A DNA stretch of 64,000 nt from CAWBRT01 sp963696525 (GCA_963696525.1 CAVOKO010000005.1:62001-126000), one strand, 5' to 3'. Counted from the stretch's first letter, positions 46,377 through 55,450 are shown. Program-made: numbers and translations. The notes: a model not told the origin generated them from the sequence alone.

Positions 46377-47530
46377 TTAGCGATCCACCTCTCCCAGGAC
46401 GATGTCCAGTGTTCCGATGACGGCAACCACGTCGGCGACGAGCCACCCGCGGACCATCTTGTCCAAGGCTTGCAGATTTACGAAGGAAGGAGGGCGAACG
46501 CGCACGCGGTAAGGCTGCGTCGAGCCGTCGCTCACGATGAAGTATCCGAGCTCGCCTTTGGGCGCCTCGATGGAGTGATAAATTTCGCCGGCCGGCGGCC
46601 TGAGCACCTTCGGCACCTTCGCCAGTGATGGGGCCTTCCGGGATGCCGGAGGCAGCCTGCCGCAAGATGCGCACCGACTGCCGCATCTCTTCAATGCGCA
46701 CCAGGTACCGGTCGTAGGTGTCGCCGTTCTTGCCAATCGGGATATCGAATTCGAACTTGGCGTAGGCCGCGTAGGGCTGCGCCTTGCGCAAGTCCCACTT
46801 CACGCCGCTGCCGCGCAACACCGGGCCGGTAGCTCCCAGCTCGATGCACTCGGCACCGGTCAGCACGCCGACTCCCTTGGTGCGTTCCAACCAGATGCGG
46901 TTGGTGGTGAGCAGCTCTTCATATTCGTCGATCTTCGGCAGCACGAAGTCGCAGTAGTCCAAAACTTCCTTCTCGAAGCCCTCGTAGATCTCGTACTGGC
47001 ATCCGCCGATGCGGAAGGCATGCGTGGTGAGACGGGCGCCGCAATACTTCTCGAAGATCTTCAGAATCTCTTCGCGGTCGCGGAAGCAGTAGAACAGCGG
47101 GGTCAGCGCGCCGATGTCGAGCGCGTGCGTGCCCAGCCACACCTGGTGGCTTGCCAAACGGTTGAGTTCGGTCAGGATCACGCGAATATACTTGGCGCGC
47201 TCCGGCGCTTCCACGCCCAGCAGCTTTTCGACCGCCTCGCAGTAACCCAGTCCGTTGGAAACCGCGGCAACGTAGTCCATGCGGTCAACGTATGGATTGA
47301 ATTGAACGTAAGTGCGGTTCTCGGCGATCTTCTCGACGCCGCGATGCAGGTACCCTATGACACAGTCGGTGCCCAGAACTTTTTCGCCGTCAAGCTTCAG
47401 GATGACTCGCAACACGCCGTGAGTTGACGGGTGCTGCGGCCCCATGTTGAGGATCAGCTCGTTGGAATCCAGGAAGGTTTTCCCGGGTATCCTGCCATTC
47501 CGTGTTCTCGTAAAACTTCGACTCGCTCAT
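46377..47530 (-). CDS. nuoD: Complex I subunit D, operon 2, frame broken twice
   Basis: Real start at ATG 47530, overlapping the nuoC2 stop (ATGA), giving MSESKFYENTEWQDTREN. The frame then shifts near 47482 (AAC[C]TTC) to give FLDSNELILNMGPQHPSTHG, and again near 46627 (ACT[G]GCG) to give KVPKVLRPPAGEIYHSIEAP and the end DIVLGEVDR. Both are repaired by omitting one base. Otherwise all quinone-pocket motifs are kept, including GTHALDIGALTPLFYCFRDR and RGSGVKWDLRKAQPY. Sequencing error and real inactivation cannot be told apart here. Confidence 0.85.
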
Positions 47531-48370
47531 TGGCCGCTCTCGATGCCAAGGTTAATCTTGACCCACTGTTCATCCTGCTGCATGAGGCCGTAATCCTTGC
47601 GCAAAGGGTGTCCCTTCCAGTCGTCTGGCATGAGAATGCGGCGCAGGTCCGGGTGGCCCGTAAAATGAATTCCAAACATGTCGAAAACTTCGCGCTCCAG
47701 CCAGTTTGCCGTCGGCCACAGAAAAACCGCGCTCGGAACCGGCTCGCCTTCCTTGATCTGGGTCTTGACGCGAATGCGCTCGTTGCGCGCGAACGAATAA
47801 AGAATCCAGATGACCTCAAACTGCTCGTCGCGTTTGGGGTAGTGCACGGCGGTGACGTCGACGCAGTAATCGAACTGCTCCTGGTCGCGCAGATCGCGCA
47901 GCACATCGATGGCGATCGATTTGTCCACCACCATGTAATTCTGCTTCATGTAAGTGGAAGCCTCTCGCAAACCGGAACCATAAGCCTTGCGCAGTTTCTC
48001 AATCAGCGGCGATTCCCATGGATCCGCCTTCGGGAGCCGGAGGCTTGGGCGGAGCGGCAGGAGGTTTCGCAGTTGCACCGGCGGCAACGGCTGGTTTTGC
48101 CGCACCTGCGACAGCGGACCCAGACTGAGCAGTAGCCGGAGCATTGGGCTTCGCCACCGGAGCGGCCACGGCTGGCTTCTCGACCGCAGTCACGGGCTTA
48201 TCCGCCAATGGCGGCTTTGGTACTTCTGGATTTGCAGGTTTCGCTTCGTCCGGGGCTGCCGGCAGCTCGGCCGCTGGGCTGGTGGATGCCGTCGACGGAG
48301 CCGCCTTATTTTCTTCCGCAGGCTTTTCCGCCGGGCTCGATGCCCCTATTGGCTGAATTTCATCGGGCAT
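47527..48370 (-). CDS. nuoC: Complex I subunit C, operon 2, Pro/Ala-rich head, one frame break
   Basis: The head MPDEIQPIGASSPAEKP continues for about 115 residues rich in Ala, Pro and Lys and ends APPKPPAPEGGS in one frame. The conserved part DPWESPLIEKLRKAYGSG starts in the next frame near 48015 (GAA[G]GCG), one base skipped. The core is complete: ERIRVKTQI, FLWPTANWLEREVFDMFGIHF and GHPDLRRILMPDDWKGHPLR. A Pro/Ala linker before NuoC is something I recall from acidobacteria. Downstream, nuoD2 overlaps by 4 nt. The 254-bp gap upstream to nuoA2 is too short for nuoB. Confidence 0.82.
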
Positions 48371-48445
48371 TGGTGATGTCCCTTGATTGGTCCTTATCTA
48401 AGTTCAGTTATAACAACCTGAAAGCGAGGGCTGAACGGATTAAAA

Positions 48446-48472
48446 TCACAGTCAGGTGTGAGCTTTGTCACA
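48446..48472. promoter_or_regulatory. CRP/FNR-family-like operator, three phased half-sites
   Basis: TCACA (48446-48450), TGTGA (48457-48461) and TCACA (48468-48472) repeat every 11 bp. The last two form a perfect TGTGA-N6-TCACA. It lies about 75-100 bp upstream of nuoC2, between nuoA2 and nuoC2, so nuoC2 and onward may have their own regulated promoter. Confidence 0.5.
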
Positions 48473-48624
48473 ATTTTACACCCTTCCCGGAAACGCCTTC
48501 GGGCCAGAGATTTCAGGCGCATAGCCCGCCCAAGGCAGCAACAGCTTTGCTCGGCCGCCCTCCTGCCTGGACCTTTTTGACCGGGAAGCTGCCAGGCAGC
48601 CGGCTGCGTGACCCGCTTTCGGGC

Positions 48625-48981
48625 CTAAATCCACTCGAGGGCTCCCTTTTTCCAGATCCAGATGTAACCTACGATCAGGATGCCCAGAAAAACCAGCATT
48701 TCCACAAAACCGAAGACGCCAAGCAGTTTGTACTGCACCGCCCACGGGAACAGGAAAACGGTTTCAACATCGAAGACAAGGAACAGAATCGACACGATAT
48801 AGAACCGGATCGTATACCGCTGGCGGGCATTATCGACGGGATCGATACCGCACTCATAGGGCATCAACTTGGTCTTGTTCGGGTTTTTCGGTCGAACCAG
48901 CGAAGCGATTGCGATCGTTCCTGCGCCAATCAGAAACGATATGATCAGAAAGATGAAGATCGGCACGTAATTCTGTGGCAT
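48625..48981 (-). CDS. nuoA: Complex I subunit A, operon 2
   Basis: 118 residues, three membrane helices. LMPYECGIDPVDNARQRYTI and FYIVSILFLVFDVETVFLFPWA are the family blocks; IWKKGALEWI closes it. ATG 48981 follows GAGGAACA; the frame runs on 60 codons upstream without similarity. It is separated from nuoC2 by a non-coding gap that carries an operator-like site, so A and the rest may be regulated differently. Confidence 0.94.
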   Translation of the reverse strand: MPQNYVPIFIFLIISFLIGAGTIAIASLVRPKNPNKTKLMPYECGIDPVDNARQRYTIRFYIVSILFLVFDVETVFLFPWAVQYKLLGVFGFVEMLVFLGILIVGYIWIWKKGALEWI

Positions 48982-49183
48982 TGTTCCTCGCCGCTTCCGG
49001 AGCCTGCGGAAAGCACTTTCCCACGCGGGCTGGCACGCCGACACACGCATCACGCGTCTGTTGGAGGCCCCGCCGGGCGACTTGACCGCCGAATGTGGCA
49101 CACACGAAGCAAGCCTTCTATAATCTCGAATGTGCCCAGCTCCAGAGCTTTTTTTTACCATAAACCAAGCTATCCGCAGCGCC

Positions 49184-49199
49184 TGTGAGCCACGTCACA
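49184..49199. promoter_or_regulatory. CRP/FNR-family-like operator between nuoA2 and lysS
   Basis: A perfect TGTGA-N6-TCACA. A TATAGA-like -10 box on the - strand at 49122-49117 would put the site centre near -80 for nuoA2, a usual activator distance. It is also about 185 bp before lysS. Confidence 0.45.
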
Positions 49200-49225
49200 A
49201 TTGATTCGGGAATTTCTGGCCGGGT

Positions 49226-49256
49226 CCCCGACAAGCCCGCTGGTGACTTGTTGGGG
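49226..49256. repeat. CCCC...GGGG palindrome, copy 4
   Basis: CCCCGACAAG pairs with CTTGTTGGGG (9 of 10 plus G-T) around CCCGCTGGTGA. The loop is nearly identical to that of copy 5 at 61509. Confidence 0.65.
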
Positions 49257-49303
49257 CAGACTCAGCCGGAGGCGCTACCGATTGTGTGCGTCACGGAATT
49301 GCA

Positions 49304-49358
49304 GCGCAATTGCTAGTATGCTCACTTCATACCAAACCTGTCTTTCAGCAGCCTGCTG
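49304..49358 (+). repeat. Dispersed intergenic motif, copy b, in front of lysS
   Basis: GCGCAATTGCTAGTATGC, then CAAACCTGT, then CAGCAGCCTGCTG; matches 5627-5680. It ends 17 bp before the lysS start codon, so here it would form most of the lysS leader. Confidence 0.55.
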
Positions 49359-49375
49359 ACGAAGGAAACCAGACA

Positions 49376-50935
49376 TTGGCACTAGACGAGAATATCTACG
49401 AACTCCGCAAAGAAAAACTGAAGCAGATCGAGGCACTTGGGGGCCAGGCCTATCCCTACACCTACGACCCCACTCACACGCTTCCCGAGATCCTCGCTCA
49501 ATACGGGGAGAGCACCGGCGAACAGCTTTCGGCCAACCGCGTGGACGTGCGTGCGGCGGGACGCATAATGGCGATCCGCACCATGGGAAAGGCGGCATTC
49601 GTACAGCTCCAGCAAGGCGGCCGGCAGTTGCAACTCTACATCAAGAAGGACGCAGTCGGCGAAAAGGGGTTCGAGCTATTCAAGTTGCTCGATATTGGAG
49701 ATCAGATCGGCGCGCGCGGATACCTGTTCCGCACCAGGACTAACGAGCTGACAATTCACGTCGACGAGATCACGTTCCTGGCGAAGGACCTCTTGCCTCT
49801 GCCCGAAAAATGGCACGGCTTGCAGGACGTGGAGTTGCGTTACCGCCAGCGCTACCTCGACCTGACGATGAATCCGAAGGTGCGCGAAGTGTTCGTGAAG
49901 CGCGCCCGGATCATCCAGTCGATTCGCCAGTTTTTCGATGCGCGCGGTTACGTCGAAGTCGAGACGCCGATGATGCACTCGATTGCCGGCGGCGCTGCGG
50001 CCCGTCCCTTTGTAACCCATCACAATACGCTCGACATGGATCTTTACCTCCGGATCGCGCCGGAACTGTATCTGAAACGGCTGATCGTCGGCGGCCTCGA
50101 TCGCGTCTACGAGATCAATCGCAATTTCCGCAATGAGGGCATTTCGACGCACCACAATCCCGAGTTCACCATGCTCGAGTTCTACCAAGCCTACGCGGAC
50201 TATCGCGACTTGATGACTCTGAGCGAGGAACTGCTGCGACAGGTCGCGCTCGACGTCAATGGCTCAACCATATGCGAGTACGATGGGCGCCAAATCGACT
50301 TCGCTCATTTCCAGCGGCTCAGCATGCGCGAGGCAATCATCAAGTATTGGCCCGAGGCGGCCGGAACAAAACCGGAGATGCCGGACTTCGGCGACGCGAC
50401 CAAGGTCGCCGAGATGGCGCGGCGGATTCAGCAGGCCCGGATCGATTTGCCGGTCCACCAAAACGATCCTGCCGGCAAGACGATCGCCGATATCTTCGAG
50501 GCCGTTGCTGAAGAGCACTTGCTCGAACCGACGATTCTGTACGACTTTCCAGTCGCGATTTCCCCGCTTTCGAAGAACAAGCGCGGCGAGCCCGATTGGG
50601 TGGAGCGATTCGAAATTTACGTGGCCGGCATGGAGATCGGAAACGCCTTCAGCGAGCTGAACGATCCCGAGGAGCAGCGTCGGCGCTTCGAACAGCAACT
50701 CGGGCAACGCGAACTCGGCGACGAGGAAGCGCACCGGATGGACGAAGACTACATCCGCGCACTCTCCTATGGTATGCCGCCCACGGGTGGCGAAGGAATT
50801 GGCATCGATCGGATTGCCATGCTGCTTACCAGGTCGAAATCAATTCGCGACGTGATCCTCTTCCCGCTGCTGCGGCCGGAAAAAACGGAGGAGCCGGCCG
50901 ACTCCGCTGTCGGAAATCAAGCAACAGATTCTTGA
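49376..50935 (+). CDS. lysS: Lysine-tRNA ligase, class II
   Basis: 519 residues. It charges tRNA-Lys. An N-terminal OB-fold anticodon domain spans about 55-160 (VDVRAAGRIMAIRTMGKAAF). Class II motif 1 is around RQFFDARGYVEVETPMMHSI, motif 2 is NRNFRNEGISTHHNPEFTML and motif 3 is GGEGIGIDRIAMLLT. The start is TTG 49376 with GAAGGA 9 bases upstream; the frame stays open further up but that part is repeat sequence. A tRNA-Lys gene lies 8 kb away on the other strand. Confidence 0.96.
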   Translation: MALDENIYELRKEKLKQIEALGGQAYPYTYDPTHTLPEILAQYGESTGEQLSANRVDVRAAGRIMAIRTMGKAAFVQLQQGGRQLQLYIKKDAVGEKGFELFKLLDIGDQIGARGYLFRTRTNELTIHVDEITFLAKDLLPLPEKWHGLQDVELRYRQRYLDLTMNPKVREVFVKRARIIQSIRQFFDARGYVEVETPMMHSIAGGAAARPFVTHHNTLDMDLYLRIAPELYLKRLIVGGLDRVYEINRNFRNEGISTHHNPEFTMLEFYQAYADYRDLMTLSEELLRQVALDVNGSTICEYDGRQIDFAHFQRLSMREAIIKYWPEAAGTKPEMPDFGDATKVAEMARRIQQARIDLPVHQNDPAGKTIADIFEAVAEEHLLEPTILYDFPVAISPLSKNKRGEPDWVERFEIYVAGMEIGNAFSELNDPEEQRRRFEQQLGQRELGDEEAHRMDEDYIRALSYGMPPTGGEGIGIDRIAMLLTRSKSIRDVILFPLLRPEKTEEPADSAVGNQATDS

Positions 50936-50937
50936 GC

Positions 50938-50999
50938 GAGCGCAGCGCGCGAAAAATCTATGCATTTGATTCGCAATGCATAGATCCTTCGCTGCGCTC
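50938..50999. repeat. Two-storey hairpin after lysS
   Basis: The outer stem GAGCGCAGCG/CGCTGCGCTC (50938-50947, 50990-50999) encloses an inner stem ATCTATGCATT/AATGCATAGAT (50956-50966, 50975-50985); both are perfect. It begins just after the lysS stop. No T-run follows, so any terminator role is unproven. Confidence 0.65.
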
Positions 51000-51065
51000 A
51001 GGACGACATCCTGAAGCTTGTGCAGAGAACATACGGGACGCCCAACTAGCGAATTGCTATGCCGC

Positions 51066-52295
51066 TCACTGGGCCGCTTTTAGACGCGAGACCGCTGCCC
51101 AAAGCTTCAGGAATAGCTCAACTGTGGCCGCCGCGCATCCCGGATCGTTGATGTGATAATCCCCTTCGATGAGCCCGACTTCCGGGGATAGCTCTTTCCG
51201 AAGCGTTTCCAAAAGCCCCATGTTTGCCAGATCGTCATAGAGCGGCATACCTTGGCGATTCATCATGCTATAGCCCTGTTTCGGAACCATCACGGCGCGT
51301 GGTCCTTTACCCCTATTCAGATGTTCAGCGATATAGTGTGCCACCGCGCCCATTTCTTCCCTGGTAGTTCGAAAGTGCGTGTGCGTCGGTGTGTGCCGGA
51401 CATAAGGTCGATCGCACAGTCCGGGAGGAATAGATCCCCATTCGTGCAAGCGCATATCGGTACAACCGGGAGCAATAATTTGCGGAATGCCCATGTCGCC
51501 AGCGGCAGTCATGCGACCCGGCAATGCCGGCATCAAACCGTCATACAAGAGATCGACGATCTCATGCGGCGAATAATCGATCACCCCACGAATCATGCCA
51601 TCTCGTATCAATTCCTCCATGGCCTGCCCGCCAATCCCATTACAATGGAAAACGACAACCTCGAAGCCGGCCTGCTCGAGCAGTTGCTTGACTTTCGTGA
51701 CTCCTGGTGTGGTCACGCCCGCCTGGGTAATGGCAATCAGATCGCGCCTTTGTTGCACGGATATTTCGACCTCGGCCATAGCTACTACGGCAGCCGCGGC
51801 CTGGGCGATGATCTTTCGGGTAATAAAATTGAGCCCGGCAATGTCGGCGACCGAATGGATCATAGTCACGTCTTTGGTACCGACGTAGGGTCCGAAGCTG
51901 GTCTTGCCCGAGGCAACCGTGGAAACCATTACCTTCGGAACACCTACGGGAAGGGCTCGCATAGCTGCCGTCGCAAGCGCAGTCCCTTGTCCTCCACCGA
52001 CCGCGATCACTCCTTGCAGGTTGCCCTCGGCGTACTTCCGCAAGACAAGACGAGTGAGTCCCTCGATCATCCGCTGCTGCACATAGGTTTTATCTTTCCG
52101 GGAAAGTATCCGTACCAGGCTTTCGCCGGAAGCACTAGCGACTTCCTCCCGGGAGATATCCGCGGAAACCGCTGGCTTACCGGCTGAGCCCGGGTCAATC
52201 ACAATCGGAGTATGACCCCTTCTGAAAATCTCACTACGAATAAAATCAGCTTCCTCGCCCTTGGTATCCAGCGTGGCAATCACAACAATGTTCAT
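51066..52295 (-). CDS. Tm-1-like ATP-binding (UPF0261) protein
   Basis: 409 residues from the ATG at MNIVVIATLDTKGEEADFIR. The family resembles the N-terminal domain of tomato Tm-1 and binds ATP; the glycine-rich GVIAVGGGQGTALATAAMRA and the later APGCTDMR and HTHFRTTREEMG blocks are present. Its bacterial role is not settled. It is the last gene of the sugar-type ABC operon, 99 bp after the binding-protein gene, so it probably acts on the imported compound or its product. A longer frame up to 52370 is unlikely. Confidence 0.85.
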   Translation of the reverse strand: MNIVVIATLDTKGEEADFIRSEIFRRGHTPIVIDPGSAGKPAVSADISREEVASASGESLVRILSRKDKTYVQQRMIEGLTRLVLRKYAEGNLQGVIAVGGGQGTALATAAMRALPVGVPKVMVSTVASGKTSFGPYVGTKDVTMIHSVADIAGLNFITRKIIAQAAAAVVAMAEVEISVQQRRDLIAITQAGVTTPGVTKVKQLLEQAGFEVVVFHCNGIGGQAMEELIRDGMIRGVIDYSPHEIVDLLYDGLMPALPGRMTAAGDMGIPQIIAPGCTDMRLHEWGSIPPGLCDRPYVRHTPTHTHFRTTREEMGAVAHYIAEHLNRGKGPRAVMVPKQGYSMMNRQGMPLYDDLANMGLLETLRKELSPEVGLIEGDYHINDPGCAAATVELFLKLWAAVSRLKAAQ

Positions 52296-52394
52296 AAGAT
52301 ACCTTGCCTTCACCTCTGGCAAACCAAACTGCGCCGCCATTCCGAAAGGCATGCCGTCCCACAAGTTCATGACATAACTTATTCATGCCATAAC

Positions 52395-53432
52395 TTAGCG
52401 GCTCTTCAATGCATTCGGCGACTCATCGTACTTGGCGGCATCGGCAGCCTTGACGACGTTCAGAGGAGTAAGGATGGTACGGGGAACCTCTTTGCCATTC
52501 AGGGCGGTCACACAGGCCGCAACGGACCAATAACCCTGCTCGTAGACACTCTGCGAAATAGTAAAGGCCAATTTACCTTCTTTGAGCGCTGCGACCGTCG
52601 GCGCCTGCACATCGAAGCTGCCAACCACAACCTTGCCCTGCCGCCCTGCCGCGGCAATCGCCTCGGCGGCGCCCTCACCCATATTGCCGCCGACGCTCAC
52701 AATCCCGTTCAGGTCCGGCCAGCTCTGAAGCGTATCCTCCGTGATCTGTCGGCCTTCATCAAACTGCCAGTGAGCGGAAATCGACTTGTATCGGATACCA
52801 GGATAATGTTTGGCAAGATATTCCTTGGCGCCCTTCACGCGATCATCGGACGTCTGCTGTCCTGGCACGCCTTCCAGGATCAAGAGTTTCCCCTTTCCAT
52901 TCATTCTTTCGCCGACTGCCTTAGCGATTTCCTGGCCGGCCTCGTAGCTGTCTACACCGACAAAGGTGAGATAATCATCTCCAGCACCCAAGGTATTGTC
53001 ATAGACTACCGGTATGCCTTTCTTCACCAGAGTAGCTACCGGTCCTTGGACGGCCTGGGAGTTGGCCGGGGCTAGCACAACACAGTCCACACCCTTGGTA
53101 ACCAAATCCTCCAGTATTCTCTTCTGTTCTTCAACGTTATCGGCCTTGGATGGGGCGTATTGCATGACGTCTACCCCCATTGCACGTCCGGCTTTTGCGG
53201 CGGCAATGAGATGCGACTCCCACACCGGAATAGCTTGAGACTTAACCACAATCGCGATCTTGTATCTTCTTGCCCCCTTAATATTTGCATTGAAGGTCTT
53301 TACAGGCTTGCCAGGCGTCCCCTTCATGGTGACTTTTGTGGACTTAGCGTTCGTGTCCGCTGCAGGGGCAAAGAGCACACCAAAAAACATAGCTAGCATC
53401 ACGATCCCTAAAATCGAAAGTTCCTTCCTCAT
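52395..53432 (-). CDS. Sugar-type ABC transporter periplasmic binding protein
   Basis: 345 residues, RbsB-like type 1 periplasmic binding fold. A signal peptide (KELSILGIVMLAMFFGVLFAP) is followed by a Lys/Thr-rich spacer, then YKIAIVVKSQAIPVWESHLI, GVDVMQYAPSKADNVEEQKR, GVDCVVLAPANSQAV and FVGVDSYEAGQEIAKAV. The second lobe has ILEGVPGQQTSDDRVKG and GKVVVGSFDVQAPTV. GGAGGG precedes the ATG. It delivers substrate to the two permeases encoded just upstream. The ligand is most likely a sugar or polyol. Confidence 0.92.
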   Translation of the reverse strand: MRKELSILGIVMLAMFFGVLFAPAADTNAKSTKVTMKGTPGKPVKTFNANIKGARRYKIAIVVKSQAIPVWESHLIAAAKAGRAMGVDVMQYAPSKADNVEEQKRILEDLVTKGVDCVVLAPANSQAVQGPVATLVKKGIPVVYDNTLGAGDDYLTFVGVDSYEAGQEIAKAVGERMNGKGKLLILEGVPGQQTSDDRVKGAKEYLAKHYPGIRYKSISAHWQFDEGRQITEDTLQSWPDLNGIVSVGGNMGEGAAEAIAAAGRQGKVVVGSFDVQAPTVAALKEGKLAFTISQSVYEQGYWSVAACVTALNGKEVPRTILTPLNVVKAADAAKYDESPNALKSR

Positions 53433-53486
53433 TTTTCCCTCCAAGTGGGACATCGTTAAAAGCTTCCTAAGGCGCGAACGCTTCAG

Positions 53487-54449
53487 TCACGCCCTTCGCC
53501 GCAGCCCTTGATCGGCAAGGACGGCAGCGATAACCAGCAACCCTACGACAAGAGATTTCCAGATTGCGGGAACAGCCAGGATATTCATACCGTTATGGAT
53601 CGATGCCATAATCAGAGCTGCTACCAACGTACCCACAAGATTGCCTTGGCCGCCCGCCAGACTTGTCCCGCCCATGACTACAACAGCCAGCACCGGCATC
53701 AGGTAATTGTCCCCTATCCGCGCCTCCGAGCCGTTGGTATACGCTATCAGAACCAGGCCGGCCAATGCCGCCAGAAAGCCGCTGATGACGTAAGCAGTAA
53801 TCACAACCCTGTCGACCTTGACACCGGACATTTTTGCCGTCTCGATGTTTGCTCCGGTAGCAAAGAAACGGCGTCCCAACGTTGTGTGATAAAGGATGAA
53901 ATAACCGGCGATAAATACAATCAGCATCACGATGATCGGCATTGGGATGCCAAACAAATGGCCGTTTCCAATCCAGCGAAACGTCGCCGGGAAACCATAG
54001 ATGACATTGCCCCGCAGGATCAAGTATGCGAAGCCGAAAAGCACCCATAACATGCCATAGGTTGCAATGAAAGGAGGCAACCCCAGGTAAGTAATCAAAG
54101 CACCGTTGATAAACCCCAAGAATGCCCCGACGAGTAACGCGGCGAGGATTGCGGCAGGGACACCAAACTCGTAGTTCTTGAGCATGATCGCTGCCAGCAC
54201 ACTGGTGAGCGACAGCACCGAACCTACCGATAAATCCACGTCTTTCGCGGTCAGCGTGATGGTTTGGCCAACCGCAATGATGATAAGAATGCTTGCGTTT
54301 CGTACAATGTTCAACAGGTTATTCCCGTTAAGAAAGACAAATCCATACTCGTCGGAACGAGTTAGAACGGTCATAGCGATGCAAACAACAACCAACACGA
54401 TCAATCGTGCTGCGGTAAATATCTTTGCCGGGTCTCTTGCTGGAATCAT
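53487..54449 (-). CDS. Sugar-type ABC permease 1 (RbsC-like)
   Basis: 320 residues with 8-10 membrane helices. NLLNIVRNASILIIIAVGQT, the SVG-type VDLSVGSVLSLTSVLAAI and GRRFFATGANIETAKMSGV with its ATPase-contact loop, plus VMGGTSLAGGQGNLVGTLVA, identify the family. Its start overlaps the stop of permease 2 by 4 nt, so the pair is likely made as a heterodimer. The binding-protein gene follows 54 bp later. Confidence 0.92.
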   Translation of the reverse strand: MIPARDPAKIFTAARLIVLVVVCIAMTVLTRSDEYGFVFLNGNNLLNIVRNASILIIIAVGQTITLTAKDVDLSVGSVLSLTSVLAAIMLKNYEFGVPAAILAALLVGAFLGFINGALITYLGLPPFIATYGMLWVLFGFAYLILRGNVIYGFPATFRWIGNGHLFGIPMPIIVMLIVFIAGYFILYHTTLGRRFFATGANIETAKMSGVKVDRVVITAYVISGFLAALAGLVLIAYTNGSEARIGDNYLMPVLAVVVMGGTSLAGGQGNLVGTLVAALIMASIHNGMNILAVPAIWKSLVVGLLVIAAVLADQGLRRRA

Positions 54450-55450
54450 CTAGACCCTTCCCTCCAGCGCGAATGGATGATCTCAAACACAATCGCAAGA
54501 ATGACAATGCTTCCCATCAAAGCAGGCTGCCACAGAGAAGGAACGCCACTCACGTTTAATCCGTTACGGGCAACACCGATCAGCAGCACCCCGAGAACTG
54601 TCCCTGCGATGCCGCCCTTCCCCTTCGCAAAACTGGTGCCTCCCAGGATTGCAGCGGCAATGGCATCAAATTCCCAGCCGATACCCACGATGGAGTCGGC
54701 CGCCTCGAGGCGCGCCGCTAGCGTAACGCCGCTGATCCCCGAAAGAATACCGGCCGTGACATAAACCATCCACTTCCAAAAAGTAATGTTGACGCCAGAC
54801 AGGCGAGCACCCTGTTCATTGCCCCCAATCGAGACGATATAGCGGCCAAATGGCGTATGGTAGAGGACTATCCATACAATGACAAACACGAATATCGCAA
54901 TAAAGGTAGGCATGGATAGGTATTGCATCAGCGGCAGTTGGATAGACTTGTCCAGCGTTTCGCCGAAAAAGGCGTACACCGGATTGTGGATGTAGATGGC
55001 AGTGCTGTCGGCCAATACAAGCGACAGCGATCCTCCCACTCCCATCATGCCTAAGCTAGCAATAAAAGGCGGCAACTTCCCGATCGAAACGAGGCCGCCG
55101 GTAATTGCCCCCATGAGCGCCCCCGTCAGCAACCCGATCGACACGCCCGCGACCATAGCTGTTGCGTTCGCCGTGCCTGAATCCATAAGTCTCTGCATGA
55201 CGCGCGCACAGGTTACGCCGGAGAGGGTCAGGACGGCGCCCGCCGAGAGGTCAATCCCTTCGCTGAGAAGAACCAGCGTTGCCCCCAAAGCCAGGATCAA
55301 CAAGATCGAGTTTTGCTGAATGATATTGACGATATTATCTATCGTAAGATACCTGGCTGAGACAACGGTAAAAATCGACATCATCAGCAGAATGACCCAT
55401 ACAGCAGACGGAACTCTAATAGCAAACGCGCGCATGGTCCTAGTTCCCAT
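54446..55450 (-). CDS. Sugar-type ABC permease 2 (RbsC-like)
   Basis: 334 residues, same fold as permease 1. NIVNIIQQNSILLILALGAT, SEGIDLSAGAVLTLSGV, GRYIVSIGGNEQGARLSGVN and ILGGTSFAKGKGGIAGTVLG are the matching blocks. An alternative ATG five codons on (55435) is possible. It lies 60 bp after the ATPase gene. Confidence 0.92.
   Translation of the reverse strand: MGTRTMRAFAIRVPSAVWVILLMMSIFTVVSARYLTIDNIVNIIQQNSILLILALGATLVLLSEGIDLSAGAVLTLSGVTCARVMQRLMDSGTANATAMVAGVSIGLLTGALMGAITGGLVSIGKLPPFIASLGMMGVGGSLSLVLADSTAIYIHNPVYAFFGETLDKSIQLPLMQYLSMPTFIAIFVFVIVWIVLYHTPFGRYIVSIGGNEQGARLSGVNITFWKWMVYVTAGILSGISGVTLAARLEAADSIVGIGWEFDAIAAAILGGTSFAKGKGGIAGTVLGVLLIGVARNGLNVSGVPSLWQPALMGSIVILAIVFEIIHSRWREGSR

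Noticed and set aside
49119..49155. TATAAT followed by a small hairpin and T8 on the + strand, as a small RNA gene
   Set aside because: The transcript would be about 25 nt with a 4-bp stem; there is no -35 box at proper spacing.
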